Assembly (NCBI RefSeq): GCF_030812995.1
Contig: NZ_JAUSTT010000014.1
Span: forward strand, 1-64,000
Direction of reading: 5' to 3'
DNA: 64,000 nucleotides
Source: Bacillus chungangensis
Lineage (GTDB): Bacteria > Bacillota > Bacilli > Bacillales > Bacillaceae_C
Positions 1-9,285 of the stretch are shown in pieces. The position numbers were made by a program, and so were the translations under genes. The notes under the pieces were generated by a model, which searched no databases, was not told the DNA's origin, and saw nothing but the letters and a program-made list of their open reading frames with translations. Position 1 is the first letter of the stretch. The number at the start of each line of letters is the position of its first letter.

Positions 1-116
1 GGGGTAGGGACTACCCTTATAGCTTGGTAAATATAGATAGCTAACAAAAGTATCTAGTTCCCAAGAAGCTCCCACTTCAATCAGACCGCAAGGTGGATAA
101 GTGGTGAGTAGTTCAC
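1..116 (+). mobile_element. IS200/IS605-type right end (tnpB 3' tail plus omega-RNA-like region)
   Basis: The first bases read in one frame as V-G-T-T-L-I-A-W-stop, which fits the last codons of a TnpB protein. A structured tail follows, with CCCACTT pairing to AAGTGG and a terminal GTAGTTCAC. The stretch is almost the same as 31694-31809 and resembles the tail behind the tnpB remnant at 27104-27183. By analogy with known IS605 elements, the 3' part would be the omega-RNA scaffold. The rest of the element, if any, lies left of the window, so it is unknown whether the parent tnpB is intact. Confidence 0.6.
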
Positions 117-169
117 AAACAGCTGTAAGATGCCGATTTATATAATAGAGAACCTAAGGGGGGATAGGG

Positions 170-643
170 ATGAAAAGTGTAATGTTTTCATCGTTTAAAG
201 CAGCCCCATTACAATGGCTGTACAAAAAGAAGGAGAGCTATCATCCAGCAAAAGAGCCAAGAAGCAGCATAAACAAGCAGATTGATTATTACGAAAAGGA
301 CATGTCCCGATCACTTGGTCAGTTTGGTATGATTCATTCGACATTTCAAGGAGATAGAAAAAGTAAAAAACAACTGCTAACAACGCTGAAACTCAAGACT
401 TATATGATTAATGCCGAATTGAGCCTTTTGCATCTTGAAAAGAAAAAAGAAAAACAAGCAGCAACACTTGGCAGAGAATTGTATCCTCATGAAAAAAAGA
501 CGCTTACGCTTCAGAAAATGACTTACTTTATTGATCAATTTCAAGATGGAGTATGGAGAATGGATAAATTAAAGGAAGATATTGCTCAACAAAAACTTGA
601 GGAAAATACCGGAGGCCAGGAAGGCATTGATGTAATGATTTGA
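170..643 (+). CDS. Hypothetical charged protein
   Basis: A 157-residue protein that I do not recognise. It has no signal peptide or membrane segment. It is rich in Lys, Glu and Gln, and the middle and C-terminal parts look helical, possibly coiled-coil (around residues 70-145). The start is supported by a purine-rich site (AAGGGGGGA) about 6 bases before the ATG, and a hairpin terminator follows at 662-690. It begins only 54 bases after the IS605-type right end, so transcription could read in from that element. Alternative function: none proposed. Confidence 0.6.
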   Translation: MKSVMFSSFKAAPLQWLYKKKESYHPAKEPRSSINKQIDYYEKDMSRSLGQFGMIHSTFQGDRKSKKQLLTTLKLKTYMINAELSLLHLEKKKEKQAATLGRELYPHEKKTLTLQKMTYFIDQFQDGVWRMDKLKEDIAQQKLEENTGGQEGIDVMI

Positions 644-661
644 TGTATGTTGATAGGAAAA

Positions 662-690
662 GAAGGAGCTGAGCAAAAGCCCCTTCGTTT
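662..690 (+). terminator. Rho-independent terminator
   Basis: GAAGGAGCT pairs with AGCCCCTTC around a GAGCAAA loop and is followed by GTTTTA. It lies 18 bases after the stop of the hypothetical gene at 170-643. Confidence 0.6.
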
Positions 691-965
691 TACTGTACTT
701 TTTTATCATACTCTGTACTAAAAAACGAGAGAATCACATGTTGTAATTCCTTACCATTATTCCAAAAGCTTTATTCATTCCGATTTTTTCATAATCGCTT
801 TGCAACTCTTTATCACATCATAAATAAATCATCTAGTCTAGACATCATTCTCTTCACTAGCTCTGGTTCGACGCCCTGATTTTGATATGCTAGCAAGACA
901 TCAAGCAGCGGTATATATGCTGATAAAATATGATCGAGTATTGCTTGAATAAAACAAACGACCGT
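691..965. other. Intergenic region without a recognised feature
   Basis: About 275 bases between the terminator of the hypothetical gene and the stop of the kinase gene. I see no open reading frame with a ribosome site, no strong hairpin and no repeat copy. Confidence 0.5.
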
Positions 966-3900
966 TTACTTTGGTATCACGAAGGATACGGTAGTCCCAT
1001 GATCAGGATTACTTTGAATATTCAACCCTTTTCCATATAGCTGTTTTAATCGTTGATCGGTATTGGCCAAGCCGATTCCTCTTCGTTTGAGATGTTGGGA
1101 TGAGAGTGCATCTTTGTCCATGCCGACACCGTCATCACTGATCGCTATTTCAAAGTGGCTCGCATGTTCAGCAATCCGAATCCGTATCACTCCGCCTTTT
1201 CCGCGCTTTAATATCCCATGATGGATAGCATTTTCGACAAGCGGCTGAATAGAAAGCGGGGGTAAAGATAGTTGTATGTCTTTGTCCACCTCCCAAACGA
1301 TTTGTACTCGGTCTCCAAAACGAACTTCCGTAATAGAAAGATAGGAACGAACTAGATCAAGTTCGTATTCAATTGGAACAATACGTTCGGCGTTTTGAAA
1401 ATCAAAGCTTGTTTGCAAATAATCGCTGAAAGCTTCTAACAGTGCTTTCATTTTCGTTTTATCCGTCTCACTGAACATCATAATCGCGCTCAATGTGTTA
1501 AAGAAAAAATGCGGCTGAATTTGAGCTTGAAGCCATGCAGCTTCTATACGAAGACGTTCTTCAATTGATTGTTTTAGATTGATTAATGCCCTTACTCTCG
1601 CTTTCAATTCCAATGATTTCAATGGCTTCGTCACATAGTCATTAGCACCTGAAAGAAACGCTGTATATATGTCCTCTCTTTGACTGCGAGCTGTTAAAAA
1701 GAGGATTGGGAGCTCAGAAATAGTATAGCGTTCTCGGATGAGACGCGACAGCTCATATCCTGACATATGAGGCATCATAATGTCTGTTATAATCAAATCC
1801 CAATTCTTGCTTTTTACTTTAGCAAGCGCCTCTCTGCCGTTTGTTGCTGTTGTAATGTGATATTGCTCTGTTGATAGAACATTGACAAGAATTTTCAAGT
1901 TAATAGGATCATCATCTACCGCTAAGATGTTAGGATTGCTTGTAGAAATGGCAGAATCTTGTCTGGCATCTATTGCTGTCTCTTGATATGTTAGCGTATG
2001 AAGTGCAAGTGACGCTTCATGTGCAATCGACTTGCTTATGCGATCCTCTGAAAACACTGGCTCTTCCTCGTCCACCTGATTAGACAACGGCAATGTAAAA
2101 GTGAAGACAGAACCTTGGCCGACAATGGAGGCAACCTTTAAACTTCCGCCATGCAGCTTTACTAGCTGTCTGCAAATACTTAACCCAAGTCCAATTCCTC
2201 CCCCTATAGCTGTAATGCTGGAATCACCTTGTTCATATGGGTGGAAAATCCTTTTTTGTGTGGCTTCATCTATACCAACGCCTGTATCCTCAATATGGAT
2301 GTATGCATGCTTTTTTTTCACTTCCGCACGAATGGTAATTTTTCCTTCGTTCGTAAATTTAATTGCGTTATGAACCAAGTTGAATAATATTTGAATAAGC
2401 CGATTTTCATCTGCAGCCACACTCGGAAATGAATCGGGAATATGAAGCACCAACTGAACAGGTTTGCTATCTGTCATAAAACGCAGCATATCAAATACTC
2501 CCGCAGCGATAGTTTGAATTTGGAGGCTTTTTATTTGCAGCTGAATGTTTTTTTCTTTTAGCTGCGTCAAATCAAGGAGGTCATTAAGCGTAAATGACAT
2601 ATGTTCTCCTATCGTAATGAGCAATTCCAAATCTTTCTTATTTTTTTCATTTAATGTACTTCCTTCATTCGTCAATATTGTTTGAGCGATATTCATGATG
2701 CCATGAAGCGGATTGCGCAATTCATGGGATGTATTCGCCAAAAAATCGTCTTTTAGCTTATCAGCCTTTTGTAATTTTTTAGAGAGCAGTTCCATCTTAA
2801 TCGATGTTTGAAAATAACGTTTAAACCAAAATGCCGCCAAAGCTAAAATAGAGGCTAATACATCAAATGGATAGTATGGCATTTGGAATCCACCTAAATT
2901 TTTGGCAACACCCCACGTGAGGTTGCATGCGACGGCGGTTGCACTGAGCAATAAGAATATGTTATCCTCTTCTTCTTTAAGGGCAGCTCGCAAAATAAGC
3001 ACCACAATCCCAAGAGAAGAAACTAATGTTATATAAGGAAGTGGTATCGCTGTACGAGTCAACAATTGGGCAGGTGCCAATAAAACAATCAGCATATATA
3101 CGCCACATAGCTGTACAAACCAACGCAAGATTCTCAGTTTTGTATATTTAGGAAACAGGTGCTTGACAAATTGGACAAGAAAGATAGCGGTTCCTGTATA
3201 GGAAAGGATATAAATTTTTGTTGCCCATTCCCAATTAATCGGTATGAAAGCGAACATCAGTCTGTCATCATCAATTAGAACCGAAATAACCGTAGATAAA
3301 ATGAGAAAGAAGAAGGAAATCACGGTCTTTTGGCGAATGCCAATCACATACAATAGCCATGCATAAAGAACATGAATAAGCAGAACGATGCACACCATTA
3401 GCTGTATCATGATAGAAACCCATTTATCACGTTCGATTGCTGCCCCTTTTCCAAATGAAATGGTTTGGTTAATACCGCCTTTCCCAGTAAAGTCAGCGTT
3501 GGCAACATGAATCACAATATCAATTTCATTTCCGTCAACTGTAAAGATGCTTGAATACGGAACTTTTTTCGGTATATAATTCTCAACTTTTTCCGACACT
3601 TGGCCAACTTTGTTTAGTAATTGTTCATTTACGAATAATTGGGAAGCTGACCGAACGACAGGAGCCCGAATTCCATACGACTGCAACTTGTCATTAACGA
3701 GTATACGCAGTCGATAAGTTCCGTATTGATAAGATATTTTTTCATCTTCCCATAGTTTTGGTATTTCCATGTAGTTTTTTTCACTATTAAGCGCTTTGAT
3801 TTTGTTTGGTGCTATTAATTGGTTTGGATAGAACTCCCATTCGCCATCTAATGAAATCGTCTTGTTGTTTTTAAGTTCATAATCTCTTAAGTCTAATACA

Positions 3901-4037
3901 CCTTGAACTGGATGTGGATAGTCAGGGAATTGATGGGAAGAAAGAAATAACAGCCGAGCACCAATGAGTACCGTCAAAAACAAGATGACAATCAATATAA
4001 TTTTTAATTTTGGGAGTTCGATTAATTTTGTTATCAT
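966..4037 (-). CDS. Hybrid sensor kinase: 7TMR-DISM, HisKA, HATPase, REC, LytS-type kinase
   Basis: A 1023-residue membrane sensor that combines two kinase types. An N-terminal membrane helix (about residues 10-30) is followed by an extracytoplasmic 7TMR-DISM-like sensory domain and about seven membrane helices (roughly 205-410). Next come HisKA with phospho-acceptor motif SHELRNPLHG (near 440), HATPase (N box around 560), a receiver domain with DIMMPHMSG (Asp near 750), then a LytS-type His_kinase motif QIQPHFFFN (near 844) and a second HATPase with VENAIHHG (near 937). The domain set suggests an internal relay ending in a LytS-like kinase. It is divergent from the response regulator at 4134, its likely partner. 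The ATG has only a weak ribosome site. The signal is unknown. Confidence 0.9.
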   Translation of the reverse strand: MITKLIELPKLKIILIVILFLTVLIGARLLFLSSHQFPDYPHPVQGVLDLRDYELKNNKTISLDGEWEFYPNQLIAPNKIKALNSEKNYMEIPKLWEDEKISYQYGTYRLRILVNDKLQSYGIRAPVVRSASQLFVNEQLLNKVGQVSEKVENYIPKKVPYSSIFTVDGNEIDIVIHVANADFTGKGGINQTISFGKGAAIERDKWVSIMIQLMVCIVLLIHVLYAWLLYVIGIRQKTVISFFFLILSTVISVLIDDDRLMFAFIPINWEWATKIYILSYTGTAIFLVQFVKHLFPKYTKLRILRWFVQLCGVYMLIVLLAPAQLLTRTAIPLPYITLVSSLGIVVLILRAALKEEEDNIFLLLSATAVACNLTWGVAKNLGGFQMPYYPFDVLASILALAAFWFKRYFQTSIKMELLSKKLQKADKLKDDFLANTSHELRNPLHGIMNIAQTILTNEGSTLNEKNKKDLELLITIGEHMSFTLNDLLDLTQLKEKNIQLQIKSLQIQTIAAGVFDMLRFMTDSKPVQLVLHIPDSFPSVAADENRLIQILFNLVHNAIKFTNEGKITIRAEVKKKHAYIHIEDTGVGIDEATQKRIFHPYEQGDSSITAIGGGIGLGLSICRQLVKLHGGSLKVASIVGQGSVFTFTLPLSNQVDEEEPVFSEDRISKSIAHEASLALHTLTYQETAIDARQDSAISTSNPNILAVDDDPINLKILVNVLSTEQYHITTATNGREALAKVKSKNWDLIITDIMMPHMSGYELSRLIRERYTISELPILFLTARSQREDIYTAFLSGANDYVTKPLKSLELKARVRALINLKQSIEERLRIEAAWLQAQIQPHFFFNTLSAIMMFSETDKTKMKALLEAFSDYLQTSFDFQNAERIVPIEYELDLVRSYLSITEVRFGDRVQIVWEVDKDIQLSLPPLSIQPLVENAIHHGILKRGKGGVIRIRIAEHASHFEIAISDDGVGMDKDALSSQHLKRRGIGLANTDQRLKQLYGKGLNIQSNPDHGTTVSFVIPK

Positions 4038-4133
4038 AATAATTAAGTATTCGGTATAAGTTATCGAAACCCTGCTATGACTGAAAAAAGATGCCTTGTC
4101 AGGTATGTAAAAACGGAAAGAGGAGTAGAACTA

Positions 4134-5135
4134 ATGAGAGCGATATTAGTCGATGACGAGTCTTTGCCTTTAACGTATTTAAAAAAGATGCTAGAAAACG
4201 AGATGGAAGGCGTTGAGGTTGTTGGTGCATATTTAGATCCTCTCGAAGCTTGTGAAGCGGTAACATCTCTTCAGCCTGATGTTGTTTTTTTAGATATTCA
4301 TATGCCTGAAATGAATGGATTGGAAATAGGTGAGCGCATACAGGAGAACTTTTCTGATGTAGAGATTGTTTTTATCACAGGGTATGATCGATACGCTGTG
4401 GATGCCTTTGATCTTTATGCAATTGATTACGTGATGAAGCCAATTCGGCTAGAGCGTCTAAAGAAAACAGTGGAGCGTTTGAATGAGCGTCTGTTACATC
4501 GGAAAATGATGCGTCTGGAAATAGAACAAGAACGTCAACACATAAGCTGTTTCAATACATTGAAGGTTGAATTGCCGGATGGAACATTTGAAGTGATGAA
4601 ATGGCGGACGGCGAAAGCGCAGGAATTATTTGCTTATATGCTTCACTACCGAGGAAGTTTCATTCATCGGGACTCTCTTCTGGAACTTTTATGGCCAGAC
4701 TTTGATGTATCTAGACGGGAAAAACTGCTTTATACGACGGTCTTTCACATTCGGCAATCGTTGGAAATGTACGGATTGGAAGGAATCTCGATAAAAAGAG
4801 ATGACTTGAATGATGGCTATACTTTTGATATTGGGTCTGTAAGTATTGACACGGAAGAGTGGGAAAGAGATTTAAAGCAATTGGAGCCGCTTGAATACGA
4901 CAATATGCAAATCTATGAGCGTTTAGTGAGAACATATACTGGAGATTATTTTGGAGCGTATGATTACTTATGGGCAGAAAGGGAGCGAGAGCGGCTGCGG
5001 CGTTTGTGGTTGAATCATGCACATCGTTTAAGTACTTATTATATACAAAATGAGATGATGCCAGCTTCCTTCAAAGTCAATCAACGAATTCAACAGTGCT
5101 TCCCTGTTAATGAGGAAAGTCATATTACGTCATGA
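4134..5135 (+). CDS. Response regulator, REC plus SARP/BTAD-like DNA-binding output
   Basis: A 333-residue cytoplasmic response regulator. The receiver domain starts MRAILVDDES, the phospho-acceptor is Asp54 in FLDIHMPEMNG, and the conserved Lys lies in YVMKPIRLERL. The C-terminal half has a winged-helix Trans_reg_C region (ELLWPDFDVSRREKLLYTT) and a helical bacterial transcriptional activator-like (BTAD) tail. I chose the ATG at 4134 because AGAGGAG sits about 8 bases upstream and the protein then begins exactly at the receiver fold; an upstream in-frame ATG at 4077 would add 19 untypical residues. It is divergent from the hybrid kinase, with about 95 bases between them. Targets are unknown. 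Confidence 0.88.
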   Translation: MRAILVDDESLPLTYLKKMLENEMEGVEVVGAYLDPLEACEAVTSLQPDVVFLDIHMPEMNGLEIGERIQENFSDVEIVFITGYDRYAVDAFDLYAIDYVMKPIRLERLKKTVERLNERLLHRKMMRLEIEQERQHISCFNTLKVELPDGTFEVMKWRTAKAQELFAYMLHYRGSFIHRDSLLELLWPDFDVSRREKLLYTTVFHIRQSLEMYGLEGISIKRDDLNDGYTFDIGSVSIDTEEWERDLKQLEPLEYDNMQIYERLVRTYTGDYFGAYDYLWAERERERLRRLWLNHAHRLSTYYIQNEMMPASFKVNQRIQQCFPVNEESHITS

Positions 5136-5190
5136 TACTCTATAAATCTATATAACATGTCAACTCTAGGACGGGAATTTTTATTCAAAG

Positions 5191-5562
5191 ATGAGAACTC
5201 GTGATGAACACCTTGCCGTATCTTCTAATATGATAAAACGAATAGAGTATAAATTACCTACCCATCTAGTAATCCTTTTTTCATGTCACTGCTTTGAGCT
5301 GCCGTTTGTTTTTGGCAACTTTGAAAAATGGGAAAATGCTCCGATGCTTGAGAACGCAGATGATAAAATGATTCGCTCTCTATCTAGTAAGTTTCAGGAA
5401 GCACTCACCCACTTTATAGAAGAGGGCACACCAAACAAGGAAAATGCTATGATTTGGCCAAAATACAATGCTGAAAAACGAATGACCTTGGTAGTAAATG
5501 AAAAAATGGAAGCAGTCATTGATCCAATTGATATGCAATCGGATATTCACAACCTAATTTAG
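5191..5562 (+). pseudogene. Carboxylesterase (type B) C-terminal remnant
   Basis: The translated 123 residues match only the end of the type B carboxylesterase fold (PnbA-like). HCFELPFVFGN contains the catalytic His region, and the following WENAPMLENADDKMIRSLS and FIEEGTPN-type segments are typical of the family tail. The nucleophile Ser elbow, oxyanion hole and about 370 N-terminal residues are absent, so the fragment cannot be an active esterase. No convincing ribosome site precedes it. A hairpin terminator remains at 5597-5628. I read it as a deletion relic; a short regulatory protein is much less likely. Confidence 0.7.
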
Positions 5563-5596
5563 TATCGATAGTAAAGAAGAAATGAGCTTTATGAGA

Positions 5597-5628
5597 GATG
5601 TTCCGAAGTTTTAGGGACATCCTTTTTT
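5597..5628 (+). terminator. Terminator behind the carboxylesterase remnant
   Basis: GATGTTCC pairs with GGGACATC and is followed by CTTTTTTAT, a standard intrinsic terminator left from the original gene. Confidence 0.6.
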
Positions 5629-5841
5629 ATTTTAACAAATTGGTATAGGAGATAGATGCAGGCTATCCTTCTTCATTGAAAATGAATGCTCGTCCTTTCC
5701 AAAATATATGAGATTTTCATCAATTACGACACAATGTCGATTTCAAAACTAGTTTATGCAACATTTTCATGGCGATTTGTCATACAGCAGCATTAACAAT
5801 AGTAAAAACAAAAATGATTTGCTATACTTTCTATATAATAT

Positions 5842-5856
5842 TGAAAATCATTATCA
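5842..5856 (+). promoter_or_regulatory. Fur box upstream of AraC regulator
   Basis: TGAAAATCATTATCA fits the 7-1-7 Fur consensus TGATAAT-N-ATTATCA with one mismatch. It lies about 45 bases before the start of the AraC-family gene, next to a TATAAT-like -10 at 5834-5839, so iron repression of the regulator is expected. Confidence 0.75.
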
Positions 5857-5900
5857 TCGTTGTTTTACCGCAGCGATTTTTGCTATTGGAGGGCGAGAGG

Positions 5901-6878
5901 ATGCATACGACTGACTTCCATCAGAATTTTAATCTTTTTTTTGATGAATTTCGCGTGTCTAGGAAGCATGGGAAAAGGACGGAGAAGCTGGCCCCTCATC
6001 AAGAAATAGGGGAGGGGACTATTTTTCGCTTCATTCCTCGGATGGATTTGGAAGTCGTTATTTCTGAATACAAGCTATATCGAGCTTATAAAATGAGGAT
6101 GTCAACGAAGCGCCCTATGATTGAGCTTAGCTATTGCTTTCAAGGCTTGAGAGAAGCGAATGTTTCTGGAAACCAGCATGAACTTGCTTCGGGATCATGT
6201 ACATTGCAATTGATGAAAGAAGTAAATGCGCATTTTGAATTTAAAGAAAGCCAGCCATATATGATGATGGGAATTGCGATTCCAGTTTCAACCTTCGACT
6301 ATTTTATGGAAGAAGTCAGTGGCGTGCATACAAGATCGATTGATTTTGCTCAAATTCTTGGAAAAAAATCTTATCGAATGTTTAAAGAAAAAATCGATCC
6401 AGCCGCCTCCGTTATTGCTAAGCAAATCTGTCAATCTGTTAAAACTGGCAGTATGAAAAACCTCGAATTAGAATGTAGTGCACTACAGCTTTTATCAATG
6501 GCTTTTCGTTCCTTCCTATTTGACAGCGAACCTGAACCTGCAAGATTTTCCAAACGTGATGTGGGAAAAATCCGTCAAGCTCGAGACATTATTGTAGAAC
6601 ATATGACAGAGCCGCCAACACTACTTGAATTAGCGCGATGGATTGATTTGAACGATTATAAATTAAAAAAAGGTTTTAAAGAAATGTACGGTACAACTGT
6701 ATTCGGCTATTTGCGGGAAAAACGGTTGGAAAAGGCCTTTTTATTGCTGCAAAACGGAAAAATGAATGTAAACGAAGTATCTTGTGCTGTCGGCTACTCC
6801 AACCCAAGTTATTTTGCGGAAGCGTTCCGAACAAAATATGGAATTAATCCTGGAGAATTGATAAGACGATCTTTTTAA
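5901..6878 (+). CDS. AraC-family regulator, PchR/siderophore type
   Basis: A 325-residue transcription regulator. The N-terminal part is an unassigned ligand-binding region. The C-terminal 100 residues hold the double helix-turn-helix of the AraC/XylS family, including LARWIDLNDYKLKKGFKEMYG and the second motif VSCAVGYSNPSYFAEAFRTKYG. This layout resembles PchR/YbtA-like activators of siderophore uptake. The ATG at 5901 has GGAGGGCGAGAGG in front, whereas the upstream in-frame extension to 5769 would run through the Fur box and is rejected. It is followed by a terminator and then by a Fur-controlled siderophore-binding lipoprotein, its likely target. Confidence 0.85.
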   Translation: MHTTDFHQNFNLFFDEFRVSRKHGKRTEKLAPHQEIGEGTIFRFIPRMDLEVVISEYKLYRAYKMRMSTKRPMIELSYCFQGLREANVSGNQHELASGSCTLQLMKEVNAHFEFKESQPYMMMGIAIPVSTFDYFMEEVSGVHTRSIDFAQILGKKSYRMFKEKIDPAASVIAKQICQSVKTGSMKNLELECSALQLLSMAFRSFLFDSEPEPARFSKRDVGKIRQARDIIVEHMTEPPTLLELARWIDLNDYKLKKGFKEMYGTTVFGYLREKRLEKAFLLLQNGKMNVNEVSCAVGYSNPSYFAEAFRTKYGINPGELIRRSF

Positions 6879-6890
6879 AGATATCATTGT

Positions 6891-6922
6891 CTCCTGTTTC
6901 CTTAGTGAACAGGAGCTTTTTT
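6891..6922 (+). terminator. Rho-independent terminator
   Basis: CTCCTGTT and AACAGGAG form a perfect 8-bp stem followed by CTTTTTT. It closes the AraC gene. Confidence 0.85.
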
Positions 6923-7035
6923 GGTCTTATTTTTTCAATCATCACATTTTTCAAAAATGATTGATTATCCCGCCAACCAGCTGTACCTATCCGGCTACTG
7001 GTAGATTACTTTTTCGTATTATAGTAGGATTTACA

Positions 7036-7056
7036 TGAAAATGATAATCTTTATCA
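7036..7056 (+). promoter_or_regulatory. Fur box (overlapping motifs) upstream of binding protein
   Basis: TGATAATCTTTATCA (7042-7056) fits the 7-1-7 Fur consensus with one mismatch, and an overlapping TGAAAAT half at 7036 extends it. It lies about 30 bases upstream of the lipoprotein start. Confidence 0.75.
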
Positions 7057-7084
7057 ATTAATAGTGAAGGAGAAAGAGAGAAGA

Positions 7085-8053
7085 ATGAAAAGGAAAAGCT
7101 GGATAGGTAGGATCATTATTCTTGCAATGATGTTGATGATTGCTGGATGTGCAGAGAATACAGGAAGCACAAAAACAGAAGCAGAAAAAAAACCTGCTTC
7201 TTCAAGTGGGGAGAGTAAAGCGCAATCGTCATTTCCACGAACAATCAAACATTTGCAAGGGGAAACAGTAATTGAAGAGAAGCCAGTGAGAATTGCCACA
7301 CCTTATATTTCTTTTGTGGATTATTTAGCTGTTTTAGATGAATATCCGATTGCGGGTCAGGGAATCGCAATTATAGAAAGAAACTTTCCATATTTAAGCA
7401 AGATGATTGAAGGAAAGGAAATCATGGATCTCGGGCATGAGGTCGATATTGAAAAACTGTTGGCTTCAGAGCCGGATATCATTATAGCTGCTAACGATAT
7501 GGCAGATCAATATGATACATTATCGCAAATTGCGCCTACTGTCATTTTCCCTGAGGCAGGAGATTGGCGGGAAACGCTGCAGCAAATTGCTGAAGTGATT
7601 GGAAAAGAGGAGAAAGCAGAAAGTGTGCTTGCAGAATTTGACCGCAAATCAGCTGCTTACAAAGAGCAGCTTGCATTTAGAAGTGAAGAATCTGTTTTGT
7701 TTACGATGTATCGGGGGAAGGAACAATTTGTGACTTGGGAAGAGGAACGATTTGATCCTTTCTACAACGGACTAGGATTAAAGCCGACAAAAGGCGCTGA
7801 AAAGGGTGGTACATTATCATTGGAGGCATTGGCAGAGCTGAATCCAGACCACCTATTTGTTGTGAATAATTGGCAGGAACCAATTGAAGGCGGGGTGAAA
7901 GCAGATTTAAAAGACAATAAAGTATGGAATAGTTTAAATGCAGTTCAAAACGGCCAAGTATATGATCTGGAAGACCCTTCGCTGCCAGGACCGCTAGCAT
8001 TAGCAAAAATTAAAGGAATTGAAGAAGTGATCGAAGTGATGGGGGGAAAATAA
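7085..8053 (+). CDS. Iron-siderophore ABC transporter substrate-binding lipoprotein
   Basis: A 322-residue FecB/FhuD-class (helical-backbone) binding protein, anchored outside the membrane. A short basic N-terminus and hydrophobic helix lead to a lipobox MIAGC, giving Cys22 as the lipidated residue, followed by a Ser/Lys-rich linker. The mature part shows the usual order for the family: VRIATPYISFVDYLAVLD, then DLGHEVDIEKLLASEPDIIIA, then the C-lobe ELNPDHLFVVNNW. The ATG at 7085 follows AAGGAG with a somewhat long spacing; a GTG at 7064 would add basic residues before it. No permease or ATPase gene is adjacent, so it must share a transporter encoded elsewhere or be an orphan. A Fur box precedes it. 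Confidence 0.88.
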   Translation: MKRKSWIGRIIILAMMLMIAGCAENTGSTKTEAEKKPASSSGESKAQSSFPRTIKHLQGETVIEEKPVRIATPYISFVDYLAVLDEYPIAGQGIAIIERNFPYLSKMIEGKEIMDLGHEVDIEKLLASEPDIIIAANDMADQYDTLSQIAPTVIFPEAGDWRETLQQIAEVIGKEEKAESVLAEFDRKSAAYKEQLAFRSEESVLFTMYRGKEQFVTWEEERFDPFYNGLGLKPTKGAEKGGTLSLEALAELNPDHLFVVNNWQEPIEGGVKADLKDNKVWNSLNAVQNGQVYDLEDPSLPGPLALAKIKGIEEVIEVMGGK

Positions 8054-8070
8054 CTTAATTAGAATATAAC

Positions 8071-8116
8071 GGCTCAAAAGAACGCTTCTGCCGTTCCTTT
8101 GAGCCGCCCCTTTTTT
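8071..8116. terminator. Strong bidirectional terminator
   Basis: GGCTCAAAAGAACG pairs with CGTTCCTTTGAGCC and is followed by CCCCTTTTTT. It ends the binding-protein gene and lies next to the 3' end of the decayed permease on the other strand. Confidence 0.85.
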
Positions 8117-8898
8117 ATGCTGCAATATCCATTCGCTTCTCTCTTTTCCACATGAAGAAGATAAAGAGAATCCCACCTGTAATCATGGAAATGTAGCAGA
8201 TTGGTACCAACCATTTTGCCAAATAAATACTCCCGATCGTCCGTATTGATAATCGAATCCAAAAGAAAAAGCAAAAATCGCAATTGGAAGCTGTATGCCG
8301 ATGAGCACGATGTAGTTCGCCGCTATACTTGAAACCGACATAGCAAGCAGGGAAAAAGCAATTGCCAATATATATACAGCGATGATGGATATGACAATAT
8401 ACTGGATAAAGGTGAGATTGAACCATAAGAAGTTTCCATTGAAAATAGAATTGATATGCGACTGGAAAAACATCTGTGTCTCATTAAACGAATAAAGATA
8501 AAAATAGAACATTAGCTCAGCTGTGACAATGATCAACGTACTGATTAGGCCAGCAGCAGCTTTCTTCTTAAATAATGATCTGCCTGTTTTAGCTGTATAT
8601 TGAAGGTCTCGTAGGTGCTGCAGCCGATCCTTTAAAAAAGTAGGCGAAACAATGAACAGCACACTGATAATGACTAACATGGCCGTATTTTGAATAAATT
8701 GGTTATAGTTTCTAAAGACAAGATAAGGAAGAATGGAAGTAATGTCGTCGCTTTCTTCCAGCTGTTGTATGCGTACGATTTGCTGATCGTTGAATGAACC
8801 ATAACCGCGCTCAAATTTTTCCGTCTCTCATATTGATCAATGAGTTCTATCCTTGTTTGCAGCTCCCAAAATACATCATGCCGCTCTTCGTGCATCAC
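8115..8898 (-). pseudogene. Decayed ABC-2-type permease
   Basis: Three overlapping frames on the minus strand each carry part of one hydrophobic protein: MMHEERHDVFWELQTRIE at the N-terminal end (to 8674), a long middle piece with several membrane helices (8680 down to about 8200), and a C-terminal helix ending FMWKREKRMDIAA at 8115. At least two frame changes are needed to join them, and the N-terminus is cut where an AraC fragment begins on the other strand. This looks like the membrane subunit of an ABC transporter that has been inactivated. The substrate cannot be inferred. Confidence 0.7.
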
Positions 8899-9233
8899 AG
8901 GAATGTCGAAATTATAAACGAATTATTGAGATCAAGGAAAGAATCGAACATAACTTGGGCCAAACATTGATCGTAAACCAATTGGCTAAAGAATTTCATC
9001 TATCTCCTTTAGAGCTTCAAGAAGGCTTCAAACAGGTTGTCGGATCGACAGTTTATCGATATATTCGACAGCAGCGGATGAAAAAAGCATCACAATTGCT
9101 CCAAACAACTAATTTCTCCATTACAAGAATTGCAAATGAAGTTGGCTACGATAATCCGAGTAAATTCACGAGTGCGTTCAAAAAAATCATGTTTGAGACA
9201 CCTTATGAGTATCGCAAGAAGTTTCAAGAATAA
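8893..9233 (+). pseudogene. AraC-family regulator C-terminal fragment
   Basis: About 110 residues form only the DNA-binding end of an AraC/XylS regulator: LAKEFHLSPLELQEGFKQ and IANEVGYDNPSKFTSAFKK give the two helix-turn-helix units. The sensor domain is gone. Homology begins near CRNYKRIIEIKERIE, and the residues before it are read from the antisense of the decayed permease, so the upstream ATG at 8853 is accidental. A good terminator follows. The fragment could still bind DNA if translated, but no ribosome site is seen, so I treat it as a relic made by the same rearrangement that cut the permease. Confidence 0.7.
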
Positions 9234-9237
9234 AGAA

Positions 9238-9270
9238 GGGTGCTTGTGCAGTTTACAAGCACCCTCTTCT
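9238..9270 (+). terminator. Rho-independent terminator
   Basis: GGGTGCTTGT pairs perfectly with ACAAGCACCC and is followed by TCTTCTAATTCTTT. It is the terminator of the truncated AraC gene. Confidence 0.75.
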
Positions 9271-9285
9271 AATTCTTTGTTTATT

